Shown here one piece after another: positions 1 through 5,445 of a stretch of 6,479 nucleotides of DNA (position 1 is the first letter of the stretch; the number at the start of each line of letters is the position of its first letter). The DNA is from an uncultured Porphyromonadaceae bacterium. Its GTDB lineage: Bacteria; Bacteroidota; Bacteroidia; Bacteroidales; Muribaculaceae. The stretch spans positions 1 through 6,479 of the forward strand of contig CAMWQF010000163.1 of NCBI GenBank assembly GCA_947176285.1. The letters run 5' to 3'. The position numbers and the translations under genes were made by a program. Below the pieces are notes generated by a model. That model was given only the letters and a program-made list of their open reading frames with translations, was not told where the DNA came from and ran no database searches.

Positions 1-873
1 CTTATCTCAGACCCGGGTGCTACTAAATATGCTGTGCTATCTGACATCCTCGGAGATGAAGACCACCTCGGAGACATGGACTTCAAGGTGACCGGCACTG
101 AAAATGGTATCACAGCCACACAGATGGATATCAAGTGTGACGGTCTGAGCTACGAGATCCTTGCAAAAGCTCTTGATCAGGCACGCCAGGGACGCCTGCA
201 CATTCTCGGCAAGATAGCAGAAGCAATTCCTGAGGCACGCGAAGATTATAAGCCGCACGTTCCGCGTCTCGTAACTCTCGAGATTCCAAAAGAAATGATC
301 GGTGCTGTCATCGGACCTCAAGGCAAGATCATCCAGGGCATTCAGGAAGAGACCGGAGCCACAATCTCTATTGAAGAAGACGAAAAACTTGGCATCGGCA
401 AAGTTGAGATTGCCTCAAAAGACAAGGCAAGCATCGACTCAGCACTCGCCAAGATTAAAGCAATCGTGGCTTTGCCTGAAGAGGGTGAGACATATGAAGG
501 AAAAGTCCGTTCTATCCTCGACTTCGGAGCGTTTGTGGAATTCATGCCGGGCCGCGACGGACTTCTCCATATCAGCGAAATCTCATGGGATCGCCTTGAG
601 AACATGGAGGCTTCCGGCTTGAAGGAAGGTGACACCGTTAAGGTGAAACTTATCGAAATTGACAAAAAGACCGGAAAATATCGTTTGTCAATGCGAGCAC
701 TGACAGAGAAACCCGAAGGTTATGTAGAGCGTGAACAGCGTCCTAGAGGCGAAAGAGGCGAGCGTCCTCGTCGCGATGGCGACCGCCCAAGACGCGACTT
801 CAACGATCGCGGACCCCGCGGACCTCGCCGAGAAGGCGGAAATGATCGTGGACCTCGCGGACCAAGACAATAA
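1..873 (+). CDS. pnp: Polyribonucleotide nucleotidyltransferase (PNPase), C-terminal part; 5' end outside window
   Basis: PNPase is a trimeric phosphorolytic 3'-5' exoribonuclease of the RNA-decay machinery in the cytoplasm. The frame is open from base 1, so this is the last 290 codons of a protein usually of about 700 or more residues. Seen, numbering from the GTG at 34: the end of the second RNase PH-like core with ILGDEDHLGDMDFK, where D10, D16 and K18 match E. coli PNPase D486, D492 and K494, so the active site looks intact. A KH domain follows (about residues 84-145, GPQG as its GxxG loop), then an S1 domain (about 150-222, with GKVRSILDFGAFVEF and DGLLHISEI). Last comes an Arg/Gly/Pro-rich basic tail (about 229-279). 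No ATG within the window is a true start; the GTG at 34 is an internal valine codon. The gene ends 8 bp before a strong terminator, so it is the last gene of its transcript. Identification is very secure. Confidence 0.98.
   Translation, partial: LISDPGATKYAVLSDILGDEDHLGDMDFKVTGTENGITATQMDIKCDGLSYEILAKALDQARQGRLHILGKIAEAIPEAREDYKPHVPRLVTLEIPKEMIGAVIGPQGKIIQGIQEETGATISIEEDEKLGIGKVEIASKDKASIDSALAKIKAIVALPEEGETYEGKVRSILDFGAFVEFMPGRDGLLHISEISWDRLENMEASGLKEGDTVKVKLIEIDKKTGKYRLSMRALTEKPEGYVEREQRPRGERGERPRRDGDRPRRDFNDRGPRGPRREGGNDRGPRGPRQ
802..867 (+). repeat. Duplicated NDRGPRGPR-encoding unit in the PNPase tail
   Basis: Two 27-bp units, 802-828 and 841-867, both encode NDRGPRGPR and are separated by four codons (REGG). 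They differ mainly at synonymous or near-synonymous positions (aacgatcgc versus aatgatcgt), so the peptide repeat is kept while the DNA has drifted. Together with the earlier RPRGERGERPRRDGDRPRRD stretch this makes an RGG-like, disordered, strongly basic C-terminus. Arg/Gly-rich tails are known to bind RNA in many proteins; that role is inferred here. Confidence 0.75.
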
Positions 874-881
874 AAAGATTA

Positions 882-912
882 GCCATCCCGAATCCGGGAT
901 GGCAATTTTTTT
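882..912 (+). terminator. Rho-independent terminator of pnp, probably bidirectional
   Basis: A perfect 9-bp stem (gccatcccg at 882-890, cgggatggc at 895-903) closes a 4-base AATC loop. It is followed by AA and seven T residues (906-912), starting 8 bp after the pnp stop. On the minus strand the same hairpin is followed by TAATCTTTTT, giving a shorter U-run. It could therefore also end the convergent DUF4421 transcript, whose stop lies 32 bp away at 945. Confidence 0.92.
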
Positions 913-944
913 ATAGGCTATTGTGAAGTTTTTTAGGGGGCAAG

Positions 945-2156
945 TTAGAACCGATAGCCACCGGATAGCAGTACGCTTTCCACTGTATTAAATAGAGTGG
1001 TAGGTCCGGAATGATACCAATTACCGCGTACATGGGCTTGCAATCCGGCAAACCAATTGCCATTATTGTAAGTGAAAGATGTCATGGCGCGTCCACTTAT
1101 TGATAGAAGCTTTGTGCTTCCATCATACGAATCTTCATAGCAATGGTTGAAACCTACGCCCGGAATAACAGTGATATTATAAAGCCAATGGTTTCCCAAC
1201 ACGCAATTATATCCATATCCAAATAGCAGGTTATAGTCATTGTAATGGAAACGATAATTGATATCCTCGAAGGTCATGAAGGGTTTCAATTCATCAGGAA
1301 GCTTAGAAAAGTCAAATGCTATGTTCTGATTGCAATAAGCGAGTCCTACCATGAAGCAACCTTGGCTTTTCTTTTGAATCTTAGAAAAAGCATAAGCGGC
1401 AGACTGTGAATATTTATATCCATTGATATAGTAATAACCTTCAATCCCAAGCGACTTCATATCCACCCCGGAAAAAGGTACTCGAATGCTCTTGTGGTCT
1501 TGATAATTGCCAAAATTGCGTATATAGGCACCACCTCCGTTGCTATATGCATATCCGTTTATGCTGAATCTTGCACAGTTAAATCCAAACTCTTGCTTTT
1601 TGTAGTTGATAGGGCCCCCATTTAGCATATGCGATATATCGAGCGTATAGGTGTAACTTACAGCCATATACTGAATTGACGCACCGGCTAATACATGGAG
1701 ATTGCCGCTCATCAGAGACTTGAATTTATTAGTGAAGCGTATATAATAGGAATCAGTCCAATTGTCATTAATCAATCTGGCACGCCACTTTTTTCCGGTA
1801 CCAACCACATATTCCGGGTCTGTGGTGCTGAAAACATGATCTCCCCAATTATATACCTTTACGCAAAAGCCGAGGAATTTTGGCCATTCAACCGTGGGAT
1901 CATCCATCTTGAGTTTACCTTTTCTGAATAGATACCACCAGTTGCGGTTGTCTTCCTGCTGAGCATCCTTGATCGCTTGAAGCCGAACCTCCGGATCTGT
2001 GAATCTTGGAGCTACAGGAATAATAGAATCTACCTCCGGCACCTCAACCAAATCAACAGGATGCCAGCACAATATATCAGGCAATGGCTCTTGAGCCGAA
2101 GCGCAAAAGAAAAAGAATGAAAATGAGAAAACGACAGTCAATATATGGCGAATCAT
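945..2156 (-). CDS. DUF4421-like putative outer-membrane beta-barrel protein of unknown function
   Basis: I recognise this as resembling the Bacteroidetes DUF4421 family; no function is established. Using the ATG at 2156 the protein has 403 residues. An N-terminal signal peptide shows a very Phe-rich core (residues 8-17) and a likely signal peptidase I site after CASA (A21, before Q22). A linker containing a WWYLFRKGK segment follows. The region from about residue 85 to the end is rich in alternating Tyr/Phe/Gly strands: GTGKKWRARLINDNWTDSYY, a GYGYNCVLG turn, and the terminal GGYRF ending in Phe, as expected for an outer-membrane barrel (inferred). It is the last gene of the hpf-aminotransferase-mltG cluster, starting 24 bp after the mltG stop, and looks somewhat richer in A and T than its neighbours. 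A TTG three codons upstream (2165) is also in frame, but the ATG is the likelier start. No Shine-Dalgarno is visible. Confidence 0.8.
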   Translation of the reverse strand: MIRHILTVVFSFSFFFFCASAQEPLPDILCWHPVDLVEVPEVDSIIPVAPRFTDPEVRLQAIKDAQQEDNRNWWYLFRKGKLKMDDPTVEWPKFLGFCVKVYNWGDHVFSTTDPEYVVGTGKKWRARLINDNWTDSYYIRFTNKFKSLMSGNLHVLAGASIQYMAVSYTYTLDISHMLNGGPINYKKQEFGFNCARFSINGYAYSNGGGAYIRNFGNYQDHKSIRVPFSGVDMKSLGIEGYYYINGYKYSQSAAYAFSKIQKKSQGCFMVGLAYCNQNIAFDFSKLPDELKPFMTFEDINYRFHYNDYNLLFGYGYNCVLGNHWLYNITVIPGVGFNHCYEDSYDGSTKLLSISGRAMTSFTYNNGNWFAGLQAHVRGNWYHSGPTTLFNTVESVLLSGGYRF

Positions 2157-2180
2157 ATCACACAATAATCCAAATCTAGA

Positions 2181-3242
2181 TCAAAATATACCCCTACGGT
2201 CAAGTTCACGCTTGTAGCGGCGGGCATTGGCTTGATGTTCAGCATATGTAACGGCAAAATTATGCCTGCCTGAGAAGTCCTCCTTTGCGCACATAAAAAT
2301 ATAGTCGTGCGGCTGGCTATCAAGTATAGCGTCTATTGTCTCTACCGAAGTTGTTCGGATAGGACCCGGAGGTAATCCGGCGTGCAGATATGTATTATAT
2401 GGACTTTCTATCGACTTGGGATTGCGAACTCTCTTCACTGTGAAATCTCCACCGGCATATCTCACTGTAGGATCAGCCTCAAGACGCATTCCTTTCTTCA
2501 AGCGATTTATATAAAGACGCCCCACAGTGCCTTTTTCTTCTTTTGCATTTGTTTCCTCATCTACAATAGAAGCCACTATCATCACATCTGCCGGAGACAA
2601 TCCGAGAGCGGCAGCCTTAGCCTTACGTTCAGGAGTCCAGACATCAAGATAGTGAGAACCAATTTTCTCAACCACATCTTCCGGAGAAGCACTCCAAAAA
2701 AATTCATAAGAATCATTGAAGAAGAGGGCGAGTGCCTGCTCGGGTGCGAGATCATATTGCTTAAGTACCGAAGAATCAGAAAGTACATTGGCGAGTGCAT
2801 CTTGTGAGAAATCAAATCTGGCAGCCACTTTCTCTTCAAGCACAGGAAGGAGACGGAAGCCATTTATGGTTATAGTCAATGGTTCTTGGGGTCCACTCGT
2901 AAGACGCCGCATTGCAGTGAGCGGCGACATTCCGGCTTCAATGAGATATGCGCCATGACGACGGTTAAGATCAGTTCCTCTAAGAGCAACCAACCGGCTT
3001 ACTTTTTTCGCGTATGATTCACCAAGATATTTTGAGACAGAATCGTGCAACTGCTCATTTGACGCTGCCGCCGGAATCCTCACTATAGCACTTGATGGGG
3101 CTTGACCTGAAAGAAGCATACAATAAATGCATGAAAGGGCAACAACAAAGATAGCAAGCACCCCAAACATCCAATATATCCATTTCTTGCTTGGGGATGC
3201 TTTTTGAGATGCACCATTAATATTTTTCTTAACTTCTGTCAT
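2181..3242 (-). CDS. mltG: Endolytic murein transglycosylase MltG (YceG-like)
   Basis: MltG is an inner-membrane lytic transglycosylase that cuts nascent glycan strands and is thought to end glycan polymerisation. The protein has 353 residues against 340 in E. coli. Seen: a short cytoplasmic Lys-rich N-terminus (1-21), one membrane helix (about 22-43), a LysM-like region (about 55-118) and the YceG catalytic domain. The signature ASIVDEETN places E230 at the E. coli catalytic Glu218. It is followed by GRLYINRLKKGMRLEADPTV (241-260), SPYNTYLHAGLPPGPI (280-295) and a GRHNFAVTYAEH motif (325-336). All key motifs are present, so the enzyme is expected to be active. Its ATG overlaps the stop of the upstream aminotransferase as ATGA (3242-3239), a classic sign of translational coupling, and the DUF4421 gene follows after 24 bp. 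Confidence 0.97.
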   Translation of the reverse strand: MTEVKKNINGASQKASPSKKWIYWMFGVLAIFVVALSCIYCMLLSGQAPSSAIVRIPAAASNEQLHDSVSKYLGESYAKKVSRLVALRGTDLNRRHGAYLIEAGMSPLTAMRRLTSGPQEPLTITINGFRLLPVLEEKVAARFDFSQDALANVLSDSSVLKQYDLAPEQALALFFNDSYEFFWSASPEDVVEKIGSHYLDVWTPERKAKAAALGLSPADVMIVASIVDEETNAKEEKGTVGRLYINRLKKGMRLEADPTVRYAGGDFTVKRVRNPKSIESPYNTYLHAGLPPGPIRTTSVETIDAILDSQPHDYIFMCAKEDFSGRHNFAVTYAEHQANARRYKRELDRRGIF

Positions 3243-4384
3243 GACTCGAACTTATTAATTATTTCCGCTACCTCCTTAACATTTTCCACTGTCAGATTTG
3301 CGATCGGGAGGCTAATGCTGCTATTTGCCATAGACATCGACAATGTCTTTTCAGTCGGAAGATATTCTGAATAGCAGGGTTGGCAATATGGAGGTGTAGG
3401 ATAATGCACATCTGTTGGTATTCCATGTTGTGCCAAATATTCTCTCATGCTATCGCGAAGATGCTCAGGAACACGGATTTCATATTGATGCCACACCTGA
3501 ACCATGTCTTTAAATATAGCAGGTTTTTCAACCACAGGGTTAATGATGCAGCGGGAATATGCCTCTGCCACTTCTTGGCGTCGCAAGGTTTCTTCTTTGA
3601 GATGTCGCAATTTTACTCTCAGCATTGCAGCCTGAATCTCATCCATGCGGCAATTATATCCGGCATATAGATTATGATAGCGGCGGTCTGTGCCGTAATT
3701 GGCAAGTGCTTTCACAGCGTAAGCCAGTTCGGAATCATTTGTAACGACAGCTCCCGCATCGCCAAGAGCACCGATATTTTTTGTAGGATAGAAACTGATC
3801 GCAGATGCATCGGCAAGATTTCCTGTAAAACGAACACCATGGAAACCTGCTTCTGCGGCTTCGGCACCAATTGCCTGAGCATTATCTTCAACAATTAAGA
3901 TTCCCCGATTTCTCAATTCCATAGCGGCATCAAGATTCCAGCAAGGAGTTCCATAGAGATGAGTTATCATTGCGCATCGAATGTTCAATGGAGACTCCGA
4001 CTTGTCGTTTTCCTTTAAAATACGCAAAGCTTCATTCCAACTGAAATTCATCGTATCTGTATCCGGCTCCACGAAAACGGGAATCAGTCCAAATTCCGTA
4101 ATGGGAAGGACTGTGGCAATAAAAGTATTTGCAGCGACCATCACAGCATCGCCTACATGCAGTCTCCCCATAACCAAATATCCACGCAATATCAGACGCA
4201 GGGCATCAAGACCGTTGCTTACTCCAATAGCGTAAGTGGCACCGCACTGAGCAGCGAGTTCCGCTTCAAATGACTCAGTCTCCGGCCCATGGAGATAGCA
4301 GCCACTTCTGATTACTTTAGAAGTGGCTGCTTCAAGTTCAGCCATAAATGGCTCGTTAGTATCTGCAAGATTTATGAAATTCAT
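3239..4384 (-). CDS. DegT/DnrJ/EryC1/StrS family PLP-dependent sugar aminotransferase (FdtB/QdtB-like)
   Basis: Members of this family transfer an amino group, usually from glutamate, to a keto-sugar nucleotide, making amino sugars for O-antigen, capsule or glycoprotein glycans. The 381-residue length is typical. Seen: the N-terminal SGCYLHGPETESFEAELA motif (27-44) and SNGLDALRLILRGY (56-69). VEDNAQAIGA (165-174) holds the Asp that contacts the PLP ring nitrogen (D167) and the stacking Gln (Q170). SFYPTKNIGALGDAGA (197-212) holds the PLP-binding lysine K202. GYNCRMDEIQAAML (242-255) and the C-terminal HYPTPPYCQP segment complete the fold. NGLDALRLILRGY and the later motifs resemble dTDP-3-keto-6-deoxyhexose 3-aminotransferases (FdtB/QdtB), but the substrate cannot be read from sequence. 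No other nucleotide-sugar gene is nearby. It lies 43 bp after hpf and overlaps mltG by 4 bp. Confidence 0.93.
   Translation of the reverse strand: MNFINLADTNEPFMAELEAATSKVIRSGCYLHGPETESFEAELAAQCGATYAIGVSNGLDALRLILRGYLVMGRLHVGDAVMVAANTFIATVLPITEFGLIPVFVEPDTDTMNFSWNEALRILKENDKSESPLNIRCAMITHLYGTPCWNLDAAMELRNRGILIVEDNAQAIGAEAAEAGFHGVRFTGNLADASAISFYPTKNIGALGDAGAVVTNDSELAYAVKALANYGTDRRYHNLYAGYNCRMDEIQAAMLRVKLRHLKEETLRRQEVAEAYSRCIINPVVEKPAIFKDMVQVWHQYEIRVPEHLRDSMREYLAQHGIPTDVHYPTPPYCQPCYSEYLPTEKTLSMSMANSSISLPIANLTVENVKEVAEIINKFES
4298..4330. repeat. Perfect 12-bp inverted repeat near the 5' end of the aminotransferase gene
   Basis: gcagccacttct (4298-4309) and agaagtggctgc (4319-4330) are exact reverse complements around a 9-base spacer. 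In the aminotransferase mRNA this forms a stem-loop over codons 19-29 (residues AATSKVIRSGC), starting 54 bases after the start codon. Neither strand shows a T-run after it, so it is not a standard terminator. It could be an RNA structure affecting expression or mRNA stability; no role is shown. Confidence 0.7.
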
Positions 4385-4390
4385 ATTACA

Positions 4391-4402
4391 CGTACATGTA
4401 CG
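4391..4402. promoter_or_regulatory. 12-bp perfect palindrome between hpf and the aminotransferase gene; possible operator
   Basis: cgtacatgtacg is a perfect palindrome in the 43-bp spacer, ending 6 bases before the aminotransferase ATG on the minus strand. As RNA it can form only a 4-bp stem, so a DNA-binding site is more plausible than a hairpin. Its GTACATG half also occurs at 4723-4729, just upstream of the hpf start. The regulator is unknown and the site could be chance. Confidence 0.35.
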
Positions 4403-4427
4403 AATTCAGGAGAAGAGAGGGTAAGCA

Positions 4428-4721
4428 TTATTTCTTTTCCTTATTGCGTTCAAGACGGCTTTCCAGAGCTACAAGAGCAAGGTCAAGTGCTTCTTCAAAT
4501 GTATCAGCGGTCTTGGAAGCAAAGATAGGAGATGACCCGGGGATTACAAGTTCCACACCTGCTTCCTTATTATTGTTGGTTTCCGGTTTTACGAGAGTAT
4601 AGTTGACGTTTACGCCGCCGATGGCATCAAACCTGCGGACGAGTTTATCGATTTTCTTGTTGGTGAAGGCTTCGAGTTTGTCACTAATGTCGAAGTGAAT
4701 TGCTTTGATCTTAACGTCCAT
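4428..4721 (-). CDS. hpf: Short-form ribosome hibernation promoting factor (HPF/RaiA/YfiA family)
   Basis: HPF-family proteins bind the 30S decoding region and hold idle ribosomes in an inactive state in stationary phase. The protein has 97 residues, close to E. coli HPF (95), and lacks the C-terminal dimerisation domain of long HPF. Visible order: beta strand (2-8), helix (11-29, DISDKLEAFTNKKIDKLVR), strand (35-44), strand (53-61, GVELVIPG), strand (65-72, PIFASKTA), and the characteristic last helix FEEALDLALVALESRLER (75-92), with a basic C-terminus. The ATG at 4721 gives the expected family start MDVKIKAIHFD. It is the first gene of the minus-strand cluster, preceded by a leader with a possible mini-ORF. 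No tRNA genes adjoin it within the window. No Shine-Dalgarno directly precedes its ATG. Confidence 0.95.
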   Translation of the reverse strand: MDVKIKAIHFDISDKLEAFTNKKIDKLVRRFDAIGGVNVNYTLVKPETNNNKEAGVELVIPGSSPIFASKTADTFEEALDLALVALESRLERNKEKK

Positions 4722-4744
4722 AGTACATGAGATTTAAAGATGGT

Positions 4745-4777
4745 TTAACAATACCGGAGAGGACTCCCCCACTCCAT
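4745..4777 (-). CDS. Possible 10-residue leader ORF upstream of hpf
   Basis: An ATG at 4777 opens a reading frame MEWGSPLRYC ending in TAA (4747-4745), 23 bases before the hpf ATG. It follows, at 10 bases, the only strong Shine-Dalgarno I noticed upstream of a start in the window (4788-4795). GGAG and CTCC within it can pair across a TGG/CCT region, so it may also form a small hairpin. It has no recognisable attenuator composition such as a run of one amino acid. It may be translated and influence hpf, or may be chance; confidence is low. Confidence 0.25.
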   Translation of the reverse strand: MEWGSPLRYC

Positions 4778-4787
4778 TTCTAAGTAT

Positions 4788-4795
4788 CCTCCTTT
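4788..4795 (-). promoter_or_regulatory. Perfect Shine-Dalgarno (AAAGGAGG) in the hpf leader
   Basis: On the minus strand this reads AAAGGAGG, a full anti-Shine-Dalgarno complement. Bacteroidota genes normally lack such sites, and no annotated gene start here has one. It sits 10 bases before the ATG of the mini-ORF at 4777 and 66 bases before the hpf ATG, so it cannot serve hpf directly. Confidence 0.35.
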
Positions 4796-4818
4796 ACTTT
4801 TATAACACACAGGGAGGG

Positions 4819-4849
4819 CAAAAGTTGTAGCCAATTCATAATGCTCAAT
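4819..4849 (-). promoter_or_regulatory. Candidate Bacteroidetes-type promoter for hpf
   Basis: On the minus strand AACTTTTG (4826-4819) matches the TAnnTTTG -7 element except for its first base. ATTG (4849-4846) stands 19 bases upstream as a one-mismatch -33 TTTG. Transcription would begin near 4812, giving a leader of about 90 bases that includes the Shine-Dalgarno and mini-ORF. Both boxes are imperfect. Confidence 0.3.
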
Positions 4850-4861
4850 GCATAATTCATA
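4833..4861. repeat. AATTCATA direct repeats in the divergent spacer
   Basis: AATTCATA occurs at 4833-4840 and 4854-4861, start to start 21 bp apart (two helical turns), with ATGC-type words between (ATGCTCAATGCAT). The patch is very AT-rich and sits between the two candidate divergent promoters. A similar TATAATTCA word lies at the right edge of the window, upstream of tatA. It could be a regulator site or a remnant of a dispersed intergenic repeat. Confidence 0.4.
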
Positions 4862-4889
4862 TTTGCCTACACTCTAAAGATAACTTTTG
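4862..4889 (+). promoter_or_regulatory. Candidate promoter of the lipoprotein gene
   Basis: TTTG (4862-4865) and AACTTTTG (4882-4889, one mismatch to TAnnTTTG) resemble the Bacteroidetes -33/-7 pair. The 16-base gap is a few bases shorter than usual. Start of transcription near 4896 would leave a leader of about 45 bases before the ATG at 4941. The same AACTTTTG word appears in the opposite direction at 4819-4826. Confidence 0.3.
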
Positions 4890-4940
4890 TGAGATTTTAA
4901 ATGTTATAATTATGTGAGTATAACCCCAAACTACTAAGAC

Positions 4941-5441
4941 ATGAAAAATTTGAAATTTTTAGGACTCTATGGGCTTGCATTTGTTATGGCATCTTGCGGA
5001 GGAAATGCAAGTAAAGAAAAAGAAGCAGAGTCAGAAGCCGCCAATGAGGCATTCTATGCCGAACAGCCTGTAGAAAGCGGCATGTATGATGCCACTTACT
5101 TCAATATCAAAGGTCAGAACCCACGCAAAGGGCAATATGATGGACGTGTGATTTATGCACTAAGCCCCGAGCAATCAGCAGTTTTTGTTTATGAAAACGG
5201 CAACCGCACAAAAATCAAAAATCTGTTGATGCTTGAAAAAGGATTCCAGAAAACAGATAGCGTATATACGGCTACTGACGCAAAAGGAAATCCGGTGATT
5301 GTAGGCAACGATAGCACAAACATGATCATCAACTATATTGCCGGCTCTGATACAATCTCAATCACCTTCAATCCAAAGGCTAAAAACACTTACTCCCCAA
5401 TCGAAGCTCTCGCCAAGATTAAAGAGGAAGCAAGCAAGTAA
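4941..5441 (+). CDS. Predicted lipoprotein of unknown function
   Basis: I do not recognise the family. The 166-residue protein begins with a lipoprotein signal peptide (MKNLKFLGLYGLAFVMASC) whose lipidated cysteine would be C19; Met at -3 is a relaxed lipobox. After it comes a charged, flexible Lys/Glu/Ala-rich tether (GGNASKEKEAESEAANE, 20-36). Acidic residues close to the cysteine are sometimes part of Bacteroidetes surface-export signals, but the pattern here is not clear. Residues about 47-145 look like a compact beta-strand-rich domain (GMYDATYF, YDGRVIYAL, SAVFVYENGNR, NMIINYIAGSDTISITF), followed by a short C-terminal helix (152-164). It lacks the CxxC of NlpE-type lipoproteins. The ATG has no Shine-Dalgarno. 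The gene is divergent from hpf and ends 4 bp from the convergent tatC stop, so its mRNA must run into tatC antisense. Confidence 0.88.
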   Translation: MKNLKFLGLYGLAFVMASCGGNASKEKEAESEAANEAFYAEQPVESGMYDATYFNIKGQNPRKGQYDGRVIYALSPEQSAVFVYENGNRTKIKNLLMLEKGFQKTDSVYTATDAKGNPVIVGNDSTNMIINYIAGSDTISITFNPKAKNTYSPIEALAKIKEEASK

Positions 5442-5445
5442 TTGT

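Noticed and set aside
302..665. Overlapping open frames on both strands inside pnp
   Set aside because: They lie across the KH and S1 coding region of a secure gene and have no recognisable protein features; they are shadows of the pnp frame.
2157..2165. TTG start at 2165 for the DUF4421 protein
   Set aside because: An ATG three codons later gives a normal signal peptide (MIRHILTVV) and no Shine-Dalgarno favours the TTG, so the ATG at 2156 was chosen.
2910..2931. 6-bp inverted repeat cgccgc/gcggcg within mltG
   Set aside because: Too short, with a 10-base loop, inside coding sequence and without a T-run; no reason to regard it as functional.
2382..2958. Plus-strand open frames opposite mltG
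   Set aside because: They are antisense to conserved MltG catalytic motifs, have compositions typical of reverse-complement translation, and have no promoter or start support.
3380..4235. Plus-strand open frames opposite the aminotransferase
   Set aside because: They overlap the conserved PLP-binding motifs of the real gene and show no domain or signal of their own.
4722..4940. Possible tRNA or rpsU-like gene next to hpf
   Set aside because: In some Bacteroidetes these neighbour hpf, but no cloverleaf, no TTC-type T-loop and no bS21-like frame can be seen in this 219-bp spacer.
4941..5441. NlpE-type copper or stress lipoprotein
   Set aside because: The protein has a lipobox and beta-rich domain but lacks the CxxC and typical NlpE motifs, so a named assignment is not supported.
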